This document shows, in pieces, positions 51,893 through 60,791 of a DNA stretch of 64,000 nt. Positions within the stretch are counted from its first letter, which is position 1. The number at the start of each line of letters is the position of its first letter. The notes under the pieces are model-generated. The model worked only from the letters and a program-made list of their open reading frames with translations. It was not told the origin of the DNA and searched no databases. The position numbers were made by a program, and so were the translations under genes. The stretch covers positions 1 to 64,000 of the forward strand of contig JAHLLR010000008.1 in assembly GCA_020444075.1 (NCBI GenBank), given 5' to 3'. The DNA is from Deltaproteobacteria bacterium (GTDB lineage: Bacteria > Desulfobacterota > Desulfobacteria > Desulfobacterales > Desulfosarcinaceae).

Positions 51893-52744
51893 CTAATGTG
51901 GATTATCGACGGGTTTTCGCCAAACCGTGCAGATCCCGGCTGCGCTCAGCATGTTGACTGCGCCGGGCATGTGTACCCCGATCGTATCGACTCCGTGGGA
52001 ATCATCTCCCGGAACGATGTCAATACCCATTTCATTCGCCATTTTCAGGATTGGCGCCGACAGGTAAGGTTCGGTTTCACCTCTTGACAGCGGACGCAGG
52101 TTAAAATCCAGGATCAGGTTCAACCGCCTGACCAATTTGAGATTCCTGACGATTTTCTCCCATATCACCGGTTTGATCAGTTGTGACCGGTAGCCGGGAT
52201 CATATATGCGAATGATGTCCAGGTGGCCCACCACGCGTGGCTTCAACTCCCGAATCATTTCGTACTGCTGATCGAAATAGGCGGCATACAGCCCGTCCAG
52301 TCCGCCGCAGCAATCGGTCGCTTCGTCATAGCAGCGTTTGCTGTAGTCAAAGGGGATGTCTTTGACATGATGAACGGAACCCACCACATAGTCGGGAGAA
52401 AAGGTACGGATCAGCGCTTTTGCAAAGTCGAGGCTTCCGCTGTAATCTTCCGTTTCGAACCCGACATAGACCCGGATGTCGTTGGCATATTTTGCCTGAA
52501 GGTGACGGCAGGTGGTCATGTAATCGGCAAACCGTTCCTTAAGCGCTCTGGCGTCCAGTCCGGCACTTTTCTCTTCAGGATAGACAAAGGCATCCGACAC
52601 CGGTGGCATGTGTTCGGTGATGCCCACCCAGAGGAACCCGTGATCGATGTAGGCCTTGACAATTTCTTCGAGAGAATCTTTGGCATGGCCGCAGAACTGG
52701 CCGCTGTGGCCTCCGTGAACCGACACCAGATTCGGGAATTTCAT
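51893..52744 (-). CDS. HisK-type PHP histidinol-phosphatase
   Basis: A 283-residue PHP phosphatase. VHGGHSGQFCGHAKD supplies the first metal ligands, GITEHMPP the second site, VYVGFETEDY, VVGSVHHVKDIPFDY and VVGHLDIIRIY follow, and GDDSHGVDTIGVHM closes the metal cluster. Order and length fit HisK of the histidine pathway, which dephosphorylates L-histidinol phosphate. No other his gene is close. It follows the Nudix gene by about 115 nt on the same strand. A different small-phosphate substrate is possible. Confidence 0.83.
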   Translation of the reverse strand: MKFPNLVSVHGGHSGQFCGHAKDSLEEIVKAYIDHGFLWVGITEHMPPVSDAFVYPEEKSAGLDARALKERFADYMTTCRHLQAKYANDIRVYVGFETEDYSGSLDFAKALIRTFSPDYVVGSVHHVKDIPFDYSKRCYDEATDCCGGLDGLYAAYFDQQYEMIRELKPRVVGHLDIIRIYDPGYRSQLIKPVIWEKIVRNLKLVRRLNLILDFNLRPLSRGETEPYLSAPILKMANEMGIDIVPGDDSHGVDTIGVHMPGAVNMLSAAGICTVWRKPVDNPH

Positions 52745-52860
52745 CGGCTTATCTCCTTTCGGTGCTGCGCCTGTCGGATGTCTACAATGTTTTTTTTAAA
52801 AAATCGACCGGAGACGCGTTTCGGTTAACCGATCGATGGCATAGCGCAAAATGCTTCGCC

Positions 52861-53277
52861 CTATCCACCGGTAATGGTGAAGTTTTGCCGGAGCAGATTG
52901 ACGATGGGGAGGAAAAGGGGGGCAGGCATTTCGGACCATCGGAACCAGTCCCAGCGTTCGCATTTATCCGGCTCGTTGACCCGGGCATCGCCAGGCGTTG
53001 GATCGGCAATGACAAAAAGGGTTACGTAGTGTTTTTTCTCCTGCTCAAAGACGTCGTTGGTGAATGGCCCCAACCGCAGGTTCACGATGGACAGACCCGT
53101 TTCTTCAAAAAGTTCCCGCCGGGCACAGGCGTCGATGGATTCACCATATTCGAGATGGCCGCCGGGGAACTGCCAGGTGCCGGCACCGTGGGCATTTTTG
53201 CGTTTGCCCAGCAGCACCCGTCCATCGCGGACAACGATGACGGCCACTCCGATATAGGGTCTTTTTTTTTCGTTCAT
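52861..53277 (-). CDS. Nudix hydrolase
   Basis: A 138-residue pyrophosphohydrolase. The Nudix box is complete at about residues 38-60: GHLEYGESIDACARRELF followed by EETGL, with all metal-binding glutamates. VAVIVVRDGRVLLGKRKNAH before it and ERWDWFRWSEMP after it are typical of MutT/ADP-ribose-like members. Substrate unknown. It is downstream of the EtfA fusion gene by about 70 nt and may share its transcript. Confidence 0.9.
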   Translation of the reverse strand: MNEKKRPYIGVAVIVVRDGRVLLGKRKNAHGAGTWQFPGGHLEYGESIDACARRELFEETGLSIVNLRLGPFTNDVFEQEKKHYVTLFVIADPTPGDARVNEPDKCERWDWFRWSEMPAPLFLPIVNLLRQNFTITGG

Positions 53278-53347
53278 AGCATCCGTCGATCAGCGTATGG
53301 TTGAAAGCGATCTTCGGAAGGCCGTTTCCGATTTCCAACGCCGGTTT

Positions 53348-54973
53348 TCATATCGTATACAAAATCACCAGGCATCGCGTCATTTCCGCGGACAGGCTTT
53401 TTAGCTTGTGGGGGGTATTGGAATGGAAATGGATGGATTCCCCTTCTTTCAAGGTATGCACACGGTTGCCCAAGGTGAATTCCAATTCGCCTTCCATGAC
53501 GAAGATGAACTCTTCGCCTTCATGCTTGTAGGCCACCGGCTTGTGATCGTGGTGGGGCTCGATGGTTACCATGAAGGCCCTCAGGTGGTCATGCTCAGCG
53601 CCGGATGTAAGGGTTTCATAGGAGTAGTTACGGGTGCGGTTGACGTAGGCCTGAGTCCGTTGATCCCGGAACCGCTCTTTTTCTTCCTCTCGCAGAAATG
53701 TTCCCGGATCCACGCCGTAGGCGCCGGACAGGCGCAGGAAAAATGCCACCGGCGGAGAGATGTCACCGGACTCCACACCGGCAATGAACTCCGGCGTCTG
53801 GCCGGTCGTCTCGGCCAACTGTTCCTGCGACCAGCCCTGAGCCTCGCGCAGCGTCCTGATCTTCTCTCCACCGCTCCTCTTTTTCAATTGCACCGGCATG
53901 TCCGTGCAGATGTCGTCGGCCAATCGGCGCATGACCGTTTGCCGTATTCGCGAGATCAGCATGGGCAGAAAAGTCGGAGCGTCGGCAACCACACCGATGT
54001 CCGCCAGCCGAAAGATGGGTGCGGCAGGATCCCGATTGATGGCTACGATGGTTCCCGACCCCATGATGCCGGCGGTATACTGGATTGCCCCCGAGGTGCC
54101 GACGGAAAACAGCAGGTTCGGGCATACGGTTTTTCCCGTCTGGCCGATGAGCCGATCCTCTGCGATCCAGTGGTTGAGAACCGGCGGCCGTGTGGCGGCT
54201 GCCTGTCCGGCTAAGGCGGCAGCCAATTGCCTAACCTGTCCGAAGTTCTCCATGCTTCCCAGTCCGGCACCGCCCACTACAACAGTCTGGGCGCTTTCGA
54301 CATCGTTGCCGGTCTTCGGTGCCGGTCGGCTGGAAACCATCCGGATTCCTTTTGTTTCAGGAATGTCCGTCAGGGCCAGGCGTTCGATCCGGCCGCTGCG
54401 CGTCGTATCCTTTTCACCGGGTTCTCCGTGGGGTTGAACGGTGGCAAAACCGGTTCCGCGGCCGGCAGCATAGGTGATTTCGGCCAGGATCTCCCCGCCC
54501 CAGGCCGGACAGAGGCCAACGACGGTGCCGGCTTCTCCCGGTCGAAGATCCACACAGTCCGCTATCAGTCCCGCCCGCGCGGATGCTGCGGTCCGGGCGG
54601 CCAGGTCCCTGCCAAAATCGGTGAGGGGAAACAGCACCAGCCGGGGGCATTGTTCCTTGAATACCGGGGCCAGGGCATCGGCAAATAGATGGGGGGTCGG
54701 GGTTGAGAAACGGTCGTTCTCAAATAGATAGATGACATTCGCCCCCCAGGCGATGGCCTCCTCTTCCACGGTTCCCTGGATCGTACACGCCTCGTCTTCT
54801 GAAACGGTCAACAGACCGGTTCCCGCTGGTGTCAGGGAAAAATAGACGACCCGATCTCCCGTTTTTCGGGCCAGGTCCGCCGCCTTGGCCACCACCTTGA
54901 GACTCAAGTCCAGCAGATGGCGGTTCCGAAGATCGCCGAATACCCAGATATCGTTGGTTGTCGCCTTGACCAT
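53348..54973 (-). CDS. etfA: EtfA fused to XRE helix-turn-helix and cupin
   Basis: A 541-residue chimera. Residues 1-355 are the alpha subunit of electron transfer flavoprotein: VVGGAGLGSMENF, the FAD-binding RLIGQTGKTVCPNLLFSVGT plus SGAIQYTAG, and AINRDPAAPIFRLADIGVVA. Residues about 370-423 are an XRE/HTH_3 domain (IRTLREAQGWSQEQLAETTG), and about 445-541 a cupin (AYKHEGEEFIFVMEGELEF and HFHSNTPHKL), the layout of XRE-cupin regulators. There is no stop or frameshift between them. A redox flavoprotein that also binds DNA is implied. The gene is downstream of etfB and an acyl-CoA dehydrogenase. Confidence 0.9.
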   Translation of the reverse strand: MVKATTNDIWVFGDLRNRHLLDLSLKVVAKAADLARKTGDRVVYFSLTPAGTGLLTVSEDEACTIQGTVEEEAIAWGANVIYLFENDRFSTPTPHLFADALAPVFKEQCPRLVLFPLTDFGRDLAARTAASARAGLIADCVDLRPGEAGTVVGLCPAWGGEILAEITYAAGRGTGFATVQPHGEPGEKDTTRSGRIERLALTDIPETKGIRMVSSRPAPKTGNDVESAQTVVVGGAGLGSMENFGQVRQLAAALAGQAAATRPPVLNHWIAEDRLIGQTGKTVCPNLLFSVGTSGAIQYTAGIMGSGTIVAINRDPAAPIFRLADIGVVADAPTFLPMLISRIRQTVMRRLADDICTDMPVQLKKRSGGEKIRTLREAQGWSQEQLAETTGQTPEFIAGVESGDISPPVAFFLRLSGAYGVDPGTFLREEEKERFRDQRTQAYVNRTRNYSYETLTSGAEHDHLRAFMVTIEPHHDHKPVAYKHEGEEFIFVMEGELEFTLGNRVHTLKEGESIHFHSNTPHKLKSLSAEMTRCLVILYTI

Positions 54974-55064
54974 GATCGTTGCTCGTATGTTTTTCTTTCA
55001 CCGTTTTCGGAAAATTGTGATTGTAATCGCTATACAGACACCCTGATCCTTCTCCCGGGGTGGA

Positions 55065-55835
55065 TCAACCAATCAAACCCGCATCCACCAGCTGTCTGAC
55101 CAGGTCATCGGCCTGCGTTGCCGGCGTCCCTTGGATCCACTGGCAGGTCCTCTTTTTTTTGACTGGCTTCATGGAAAGCACTCGCGTGGGCGAGCCGGCA
55201 TCTCCCACTTGATTCGGATCGAGGCCCACTTGCCCGATGGAAAGGGTTTCGACGGGCATTTCATCGAAAGCCGCGGCAATGCCTCCCAGCGCCGGGTCCC
55301 GTGGTGCGGCTGATGCCGGGTGGATGGTGAGTGCCGCGGGCAGGTCCAACTCGTAGGTTTCCAGGAATCCGTCCACCTTGCGTTCCACGGTTAGATGTCC
55401 GGGGAACCCGTCGATCTTGACAGCACCGGTCACCATGGGGATATCTAAGCGCACGGCGGTCTGGGGGCCGACCTGGCCGGTGTCGCTGTCCAGGGTGCGC
55501 GATCCGAACAGAATCAGGTCAAAAGGCGCCAAATAGTTCACCGCGGCGCTTAATGCCGTCGATGTCGCCAGGGTGTCGGAGCCGGCCAGGGCCGGATCGC
55601 ACAGCAGCACGGCGCGGTGGGCCCCGATGGCCAAAGCTTCCCGCAGGGTTGCGTTGGCGCTGGGCGGTCCCATGGTCAGAACGGTTACCGAACCGCCATG
55701 CTTTTCCTTCAATTGAAGGGCCACCTCCAGTGCCGGCCGGTCAAAGGGATTGAGGGCACATTTATCCGCCCTGCGGACAATTTTCCCCCGGGGTGCGTCG
55801 GTAACCACGGATTTGATGCAGACGATGATATGCAA
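55065..55835 (-). CDS. etfB: Electron transfer flavoprotein beta subunit
   Basis: A 256-residue EtfB: HIIVCIKSVVT at the start, NPFDRPALEVALQLKEKHGG, VTVLTMGPPSANATLREALA and LILFGSRTLDSDTGQVGPQT (AMP/FAD-site region). The protein accepts electrons from acyl-CoA dehydrogenase and passes them on as a dimer with EtfA. I choose TTG 55835: TAGGAG is 7 nt upstream and the family's sequence begins exactly there; an ATG further up (55883) would add 16 unlike residues. Confidence 0.92.
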   Translation of the reverse strand: MHIIVCIKSVVTDAPRGKIVRRADKCALNPFDRPALEVALQLKEKHGGSVTVLTMGPPSANATLREALAIGAHRAVLLCDPALAGSDTLATSTALSAAVNYLAPFDLILFGSRTLDSDTGQVGPQTAVRLDIPMVTGAVKIDGFPGHLTVERKVDGFLETYELDLPAALTIHPASAAPRDPALGGIAAAFDEMPVETLSIGQVGLDPNQVGDAGSPTRVLSMKPVKKKRTCQWIQGTPATQADDLVRQLVDAGLIG

Positions 55836-55902
55836 TGGTGGGCTCCTAAGGCCGGTTGCTTTTAACATCCGGATCAACTTCACGCATACGGTTTAACGCA
55901 AA

Positions 55903-56020
55903 AGGGTTCAAGGATTCGAGGGGTCAAGGGTTCGAGAGAAAACCAATACGAAATAAAACCCATTTATATGCATGCCTGCCATTTCCTTTGGATCCTTGGC
56001 CCCTGGAATCCTTGAACCCT
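55903..56020. repeat. Imperfect 27-bp inverted repeat between acyl-CoA dehydrogenase and etfB
   Basis: The arm 55903-55929 (AGGGTTCAAGGATTCGAGG...) pairs with 55994-56020 with only two mismatches over 27 bases, enclosing 64 bases that themselves contain another GGTTCGAG-like copy. It looks like a mobile or dispersed intergenic element of the 'gggttcaaggattc' type rather than a terminator; it has no T-run on the minus strand. Confidence 0.72.
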
Positions 56021-56027
56021 CTGGTTC

Positions 56028-57170
56028 TTATTCCTCCAATACGCTTTTGGCAATGACCATGCGATGAATCTCCGAAGTGCCTTCATAGATACGGGTGACC
56101 CGTGCATCCCGGTAGTAGCGCTCCACTGGGTAGGACTTGCTGTATCCATAGCCGCCGTGGATCTGGACTGCCATATCCGTCACGCGGGTGGCCGTTTCGG
56201 AGGCGAACAGCTTGGCCATGGCCGACTCCTTTGAAAAGGGCAGACGCCTGTCTTTCAGTGCCGCAGCCCGATAAACCATGAGCCGGGCGGCATCCACCCC
56301 GGTGGCCATGTCGGCGATCATGGTCTGGATCGCCTGGTGACGTTCGATGGGGACTCCGAACTGCTGCCGCTGCCGGGCATAGCGTACCGCTTCTTCCAGA
56401 GCCGCCTGGGCAATCCCTACCGCCTGGGCGCCGATTCCCATGCGCCCGGTGTCCAGCGCGGCCAGGCCTATTTTAAGGCCCACGCCTTCCCGGGCCAACA
56501 GGTTTGTTCTGGGCACCCGGCAGTCGTTTAGGCGGATGGAGCAGACCGGGTTGGCCCGCATGCCGCAAAGGTCTTCCAGGTCTCCCACGACAAAACCGTC
56601 TGTACCCCGCTCGGCCACCACCACGCTGATGCCCCGTCGTCCCGCCGCCGGATCCGTTCGGCAGAAGATCAGGCAGACGTCGGCGATGCCGCCGTTGGTT
56701 ACAAAAACTTTATTGGCGTTGACCACGTAAGTATCCCCATCGGACCGAGCCGTGGCTTCGATTCCGCCGGCATCGGAGCCGGCATTGGGCTCGGTGAGGC
56801 AGAAAGCGCCGATTTTTTCTCCCCGGGCCAGGGGAGGAACCCATTGGTCGATCTGCGCCTGGCTGCCGAAGGCCATGATGGGGTAGACGGCTACGCTGTT
56901 GTGGACGGAGACGCATAGGCCGATGGCGGCGCTGACCCTAGAAATTTCTTCGATGGCGATGGCATAGCTGACGGCGTCCAGGCCGGCGCCTCCCAGCGTT
57001 TTTGGGACCTGGATTCCGAAATAACCCAGCGCACCCATTTTTTCGATCACTTCCCAGGGGAAGCGGGCCTCCTGATCAATCTGCGCGGCAATCGGTCGAA
57101 GCTCCCGATCGCAGAACCGGCGTACTGACTGCCGAAGGGTGCGATGTTTTTCTTCCAGCAGCATTTCCAT
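56028..57170 (-). CDS. Acyl-CoA dehydrogenase
   Basis: A 381-residue FAD enzyme oxidising acyl-CoA and reducing Etf[19 protein letters not shown] is the ACAD motif, [14 protein letters not shown] follows, [13 protein letters not shown] and [20 protein letters not shown] are the usual C-terminal boxes, and the catalytic Glu is in [22 protein letters not shown] 57170 is preferred over TTG 57194 for family length. It leads the acd-etfB-etfA run and so probably donates electrons to this Etf. Chain-length class unclear; short to medium chain is typical of this sort. Confidence 0.93.
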   Translation of the reverse strand: MEMLLEEKHRTLRQSVRRFCDRELRPIAAQIDQEARFPWEVIEKMGALGYFGIQVPKTLGGAGLDAVSYAIAIEEISRVSAAIGLCVSVHNSVAVYPIMAFGSQAQIDQWVPPLARGEKIGAFCLTEPNAGSDAGGIEATARSDGDTYVVNANKVFVTNGGIADVCLIFCRTDPAAGRRGISVVVAERGTDGFVVGDLEDLCGMRANPVCSIRLNDCRVPRTNLLAREGVGLKIGLAALDTGRMGIGAQAVGIAQAALEEAVRYARQRQQFGVPIERHQAIQTMIADMATGVDAARLMVYRAAALKDRRLPFSKESAMAKLFASETATRVTDMAVQIHGGYGYSKSYPVERYYRDARVTRIYEGTSEIHRMVIAKSVLEE

Positions 57171-57345
57171 AAGATGTCTGATCCTAGTTGACAATCCTTG
57201 GGTTGATGGACGCTGTTGCAGCTATCAGAATTTGCCGGGTGCGTCAATGATCCCCCATCGGCCGACAGATAAATTTCAAATTGAAGCAGCTGGCAAATGG
57301 TGATACCACCGGTTTGGCGCAGTGGCACGCACCGGCTGGGAGATC

Positions 57346-57798
57346 ATGAAAAATCAAACCGCAATAACCCGAAAATATCCTGACGCACCCCGACCGGCGG
57401 TGGGAGCGGTGGTTTTCAAGGACGATACCGTGCTGCTGGTTCTGCGAGGCAATTCTCCCTCCCGGGGCATGTGGGCTATCCCCGGCGGTAGTGTGCGTCT
57501 GGGTGAAACGCTTCAGGCCGCTGCCGAACGGGAGATTCTCGAGGAGACCGGCGTGGTGATCCGGGCTGGGGACCCGATTCTTGTCTTTGATGCCATTGAA
57601 CGCGACAATCGCGGCGCGGTGCGGTTTCATTACGTGATCGTGGATCTGACTGCCGACTATGTGAGCGGTGTGCCCCGGGCGGGAGACGATGCCGCTGATG
57701 CCAGGTGGATAAGGGAATCGGAGTTGGGGCGGTTGCCGGTGAATCCTGCCACCCGTCGCCTGCTTGCGGAAAAATTCAATTTTGGAAGACAGGCCTGA
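57346..57798 (+). CDS. Nudix hydrolase
   Basis: A 150-residue Nudix protein. The box GGSVRLGETLQAAAEREILE followed by ETGVVI is complete, and AVVFKDDTVLLVLRGNSPSR plus DLTADYVSGVPRAGDDAAD are typical of the ADP-ribose/ADP-sugar pyrophosphatase-like side of the family. GGGAG precedes ATG 57346. It is divergent from the acyl-CoA dehydrogenase and overlaps the next gene by one base (TGATG). Confidence 0.91.
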   Translation: MKNQTAITRKYPDAPRPAVGAVVFKDDTVLLVLRGNSPSRGMWAIPGGSVRLGETLQAAAEREILEETGVVIRAGDPILVFDAIERDNRGAVRFHYVIVDLTADYVSGVPRAGDDAADARWIRESELGRLPVNPATRRLLAEKFNFGRQA

Positions 57799-58769
57799 TG
57801 ACAGCCATTACTGACAACGACAAAGACCGGATGCGGCAATGGGGCAGGGACGGTGACGGCGACATTAACCTTCGATATGCGACCACCGGTCATCCGATGG
57901 ATGCAAGGTTCCAAGCCTTTGTCGACCAGGTGGTCAATCTGGTACCCCGTGTCCGGACGAAAAAAGACGGCGATGCGATGGTTTCCCTGCCCACCCTGTT
58001 CATCGGCAGCCATGTGGGCTATCAGGCCCTGCCTGTGGGCCGGGAACTGGTGCCGTTTCTGGCTGTATTGAGGGATGACAGCGCGTTTGCGGATCGCATC
58101 GCCCCGGATGTGCGGCAGCGGTTGGCACAGCTGCGAGCCCCGTCCCTGGTCAAGGTGTACATCACCCCCCACTGCCCCTTCTGTCCGACCGCCGTTTCCG
58201 TTCTGCTGGGCCTTGCCGGCTGCAGCGACCGGGTCCGGGTAACCGTCATCGACGGTGAGCTGTTTCCTGACGCAGCCCAAAAGGACCGCGTCACTGCAGC
58301 ACCCACGGTGATCCTGGACGACCAGTTCCGCTGGACCGGATCTGTGGATGCCGGTGAGCTGGTCACCCTGATGCTGGACCGGGATCCGGTCGGCCTGGGT
58401 GCCGAGGCCCTGAGAAGCATGATCGAAGAGGGCGATGCCGAAGGCGTGGCCAGGATGATGGCCGAACGCGGAAAGATTTTTCCCGCCTTTGTCGACCTGC
58501 TGGTCCATCCGCGGTGGTCCGTTCGGTTGGGCGCCATGGTGTCATTCGAAACCCTGGCAGGGTTTGCTCCGGGGCTTGCCGCCGGGCTTGTCGACCCGTT
58601 GATGACGCTTTTTGCGGATGTGGATGACATGGTCAAAGGGGATCTGATTCATGTGATAGGAGAGTCGGGAAATAAGGCGGCACTGCCGTTTTTATCGACC
58701 GTGGCCACGGGGGACTACGACGAGGAAGTTCGATCGGCAGCCGTGGAAGCCATCGAAAAACTCAACTGA
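57798..58769 (+). CDS. Thioredoxin-fold + HEAT-like protein
   Basis: A 323-residue protein. Residues about 110-205 are a glutaredoxin/thioredoxin-fold segment with the redox pair in YITPHCPFCPTAVS and a cis-Pro region TAAPTVILDDQF. Residues about 235-323 read as helical HEAT-like repeats (LLVHPRWSVRLGAMVSFETL and VRSAAVEAIEKL). The N-terminal 100 residues are not recognised. Translation starts at ATG 57798 inside the Nudix stop, so the two are coupled. Possibly a thiol oxidoreductase acting in a complex; function unknown. Confidence 0.78.
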   Translation: MTAITDNDKDRMRQWGRDGDGDINLRYATTGHPMDARFQAFVDQVVNLVPRVRTKKDGDAMVSLPTLFIGSHVGYQALPVGRELVPFLAVLRDDSAFADRIAPDVRQRLAQLRAPSLVKVYITPHCPFCPTAVSVLLGLAGCSDRVRVTVIDGELFPDAAQKDRVTAAPTVILDDQFRWTGSVDAGELVTLMLDRDPVGLGAEALRSMIEEGDAEGVARMMAERGKIFPAFVDLLVHPRWSVRLGAMVSFETLAGFAPGLAAGLVDPLMTLFADVDDMVKGDLIHVIGESGNKAALPFLSTVATGDYDEEVRSAAVEAIEKLN

Positions 58770-59151
58770 TGCCTCTTACGGATAAGGTGGCGGTCAATCC
58801 GAAGGCCCTTCATCGCGGGGAAGCATGTCCTTCCAATCCTTTTAGCGGTAGAGATCCTTTCCAAGACAATAGATGCATTCCGGGAGAAATGCCGCATCGT
58901 CCAACCGCCCCGGACCGGGAATGAAGTCGCTTAATCATCCATTGAAGAACCTCGCAGCAAGCTGCGAGGAATCTTCGACCGTAAGGAATTCTGTATATTT
59001 TTTTGGTTTGCTCGCTAACCCCGCCGCAAGCGACGGGGAATGCGCTCGCTGTTGCGGTTCAAACGCGGGCCCCTTTTTTCATTTTGACAATCGGCCATCT
59101 TTACTCTTTAATAGAGCCTCCGAGATCCAATACTTTTCAGGAGATCATGGG
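58770..59151. other. 382-bp intergenic region holding repeat copy A
   Basis: Mostly occupied by the 120-bp repeat 58941-59060. No other gene was seen before the small membrane protein. Confidence 0.5.
58941..59060 (+). repeat. Dispersed palindromic repeat, copy A (120 bp)
   Basis: It has two hairpins: CCTCGCAGC-AA-GCTGCGAGG (perfect 9-bp stem) and CCCCGCCGC-AA-GCGACGGGG (one mismatch), joined by a spacer with GGAATTC and a T-run. Copy B at 61543-61662 is its reverse complement with three substitutions. Confidence 0.9.
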
Positions 59152-59343
59152 ATGAACACGCAGACGCTGATACTGACCGTTCTGGTTTTTTGGCTGATCA
59201 TGGGCCTTGCCTTTTTGTCCGCATACTCTGAAGTGAAACGCACCGGGGGAACCCTGGTGGATGCCATGCGCAACAATGAAACCTTTTTTTTCATCATCAG
59301 CATCATTGTGGGGCTGGTGGCGGTGGCCTTCAAACTGGCATGA
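59152..59343 (+). CDS. Small two-helix membrane protein
   Basis: A 63-residue protein with hydrophobic stretches at about 5-24 and 44-62 separated by a polar loop (SEVKRTGGTLVDAMRNNE). AGGAG lies about 9 nt before ATG 59152. The unit looks genuine by its ribosome site and topology; the family is unknown. It faces the RNA methyltransferase gene. Confidence 0.65.
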   Translation: MNTQTLILTVLVFWLIMGLAFLSAYSEVKRTGGTLVDAMRNNETFFFIISIIVGLVAVAFKLA

Positions 59344-59355
59344 TTGATGCCATTT

Positions 59356-60096
59356 TTACTTTCTTCCAGACAGCCGCTTCCGTTCCCCTTCGATCCAGTC
59401 AATCCGGCTCCATAATCCTTGCAGGATGCGTACCTCCCGGTCATTGAGGCCGGTGCGGCCGAAAAGCCGGCGGAACGTCCGCAGGACATGGTCCGGATTC
59501 TGGGGGTCCAGGTATTCGGCCGCCAGCAGTGTCCGGCGCATGTGCTGGAACATGTTCTCTACGTCGACGGCCTGGGCCGGTGCCTGGTCGTCATTGGAAA
59601 CCGTTGCGACATCCATCGCCCCTTTGCGAAGTTCGTAAAGCAAAAGAGAGACCGCATGGGACAGGTTCATGGAGGGATAGGCGCAGTCGGTGGGAATACT
59701 CACGAAAAACTGGCACAGGTCCAGTTCGCTGGTGTGAAGGCCCCGATCTTCGCGACCGAATACGAAGGCCACCCGGCTGTTTGGCGATTGAGACAGTGCA
59801 TGAGCGGCTCCCTGCTCCGGGGTCAAAAAATCCTCACGATATTTACCGAACCGGCGGGTGGTGCCGAATGCCAGGTGGCAGTCGGCCAGCGCCCGTTGCA
59901 GGTTCGGGAAAACCGGTGCATGGCTCAAAATCGATTCGGCCTTGAGCGCCATCCGCCGGGCGTCAAGTGACCGGTATGCGCTACAGGGGTTCACCAGACG
60001 AAGGTCCGAGCAGCCGAAATTCATCATGCATCGGCACACCGACCCCACATTGATCGGCCCCTGGGGCTCCACGAGAACAATGCTGACATTATCCAT
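59356..60096 (-). CDS. TrmH/SpoU-family RNA 2'-O-methyltransferase (TrmJ-like)
   Basis: A 246-residue SPOUT methyltransferase. NVSIVLVEPQGPINVGSVCR is the TrmJ-type start, FVFGREDRGLHTSELDLC and SIPTDCAYPSMNLSHAVSLL form the deep trefoil knot with the SAM site. The C-terminal extension beyond the knot suits TrmJ, which modifies tRNA position 32, but LasT-like relatives exist. ATG 60096 is chosen for GAGGAA upstream; the frame is open for 11 more codons. It ends 12 nt from the opposing small membrane gene. Confidence 0.86.
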   Translation of the reverse strand: MDNVSIVLVEPQGPINVGSVCRCMMNFGCSDLRLVNPCSAYRSLDARRMALKAESILSHAPVFPNLQRALADCHLAFGTTRRFGKYREDFLTPEQGAAHALSQSPNSRVAFVFGREDRGLHTSELDLCQFFVSIPTDCAYPSMNLSHAVSLLLYELRKGAMDVATVSNDDQAPAQAVDVENMFQHMRRTLLAAEYLDPQNPDHVLRTFRRLFGRTGLNDREVRILQGLWSRIDWIEGERKRLSGRK

Positions 60097-60141
60097 TCTG
60101 TTCCTCGATGATATGAAAGCCGACCCCACGTTCGCACACGG

Positions 60142-60372
60142 TTATCCTTTTCCACCGGCTCGCCGGCGGACACTTACCTTGAGGATCAGGATCACCAGTG
60201 GCGCCAGGTGATAGAACAGATCGAAGATGTCCAAGGGTTTAGAAAGCGCCCCTTGCCTGAGCATGATCAGCTTTTCCATTACGTGGGGCATGGGTTTGAA
60301 CGGAGCCAGCAGCATGAATATCGCCAATGGTATCAAAACGGCATAAGGAATTTTTTTGAGCACGGTGACCAC
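60142..60372 (-). CDS. Small membrane protein of the type annotated 'RND transporter'
   Basis: A 76-residue protein, starting at GTG 60372 with GGAGG 7 nt upstream. It has two hydrophobic segments (YAVLIPLAIFMLLAPF and FYHLAPLVILILKV) around MEKLIMLRQGALSKPLDIFD. I recall similar short proteins annotated as RND transporter fragments, a label that I doubt. Function unknown. Confidence 0.6.
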   Translation of the reverse strand: MVTVLKKIPYAVLIPLAIFMLLAPFKPMPHVMEKLIMLRQGALSKPLDIFDLFYHLAPLVILILKVSVRRRAGGKG

Positions 60373-60791
60373 GGGAAGGCCTCCAAGAAGGATCGTGGGT
60401 GGTTTTCGGTGATTCGGAAAAAACTGGCGATGAAAATGGCACAGTTTACGGCTATGTGTCAACGGCGCATGAACCGGGCGAAAGCCTGAGAGGTGGCTGC
60501 CCGGGAAGAGGATGGCCGGCTCTCAACGGATGGCCGTTCGCTGTGGATGGCCCGCTTTTGCCGGATAGGCCAACAAAACCTTTAACGATTGACGATTTTC
60601 AGGTAAGGAACAATAACAAAAAAAATGGGGATTGCCTGCGAATCATAGGGTCGCGAGCCGAAATTTAAACCCGTCGAGTGGATGATAATGATGAGTCGGG
60701 GAGAAGGTGGCCCAGACAAGTTGATCGCAAAAGTGCGCAATCGCCATCCACAGCGGTAATCCTGTAACAGGGGAGAGTCTAAGGAAAAAGT
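60373..60791. other. 419-bp intergenic region
   Basis: Divergent region between the small membrane gene (minus) and pyrF (plus). No gene or hairpin stands out; GGGGAGAGTCTAAGGAAAAAG precedes the pyrF ATG. Confidence 0.4.
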
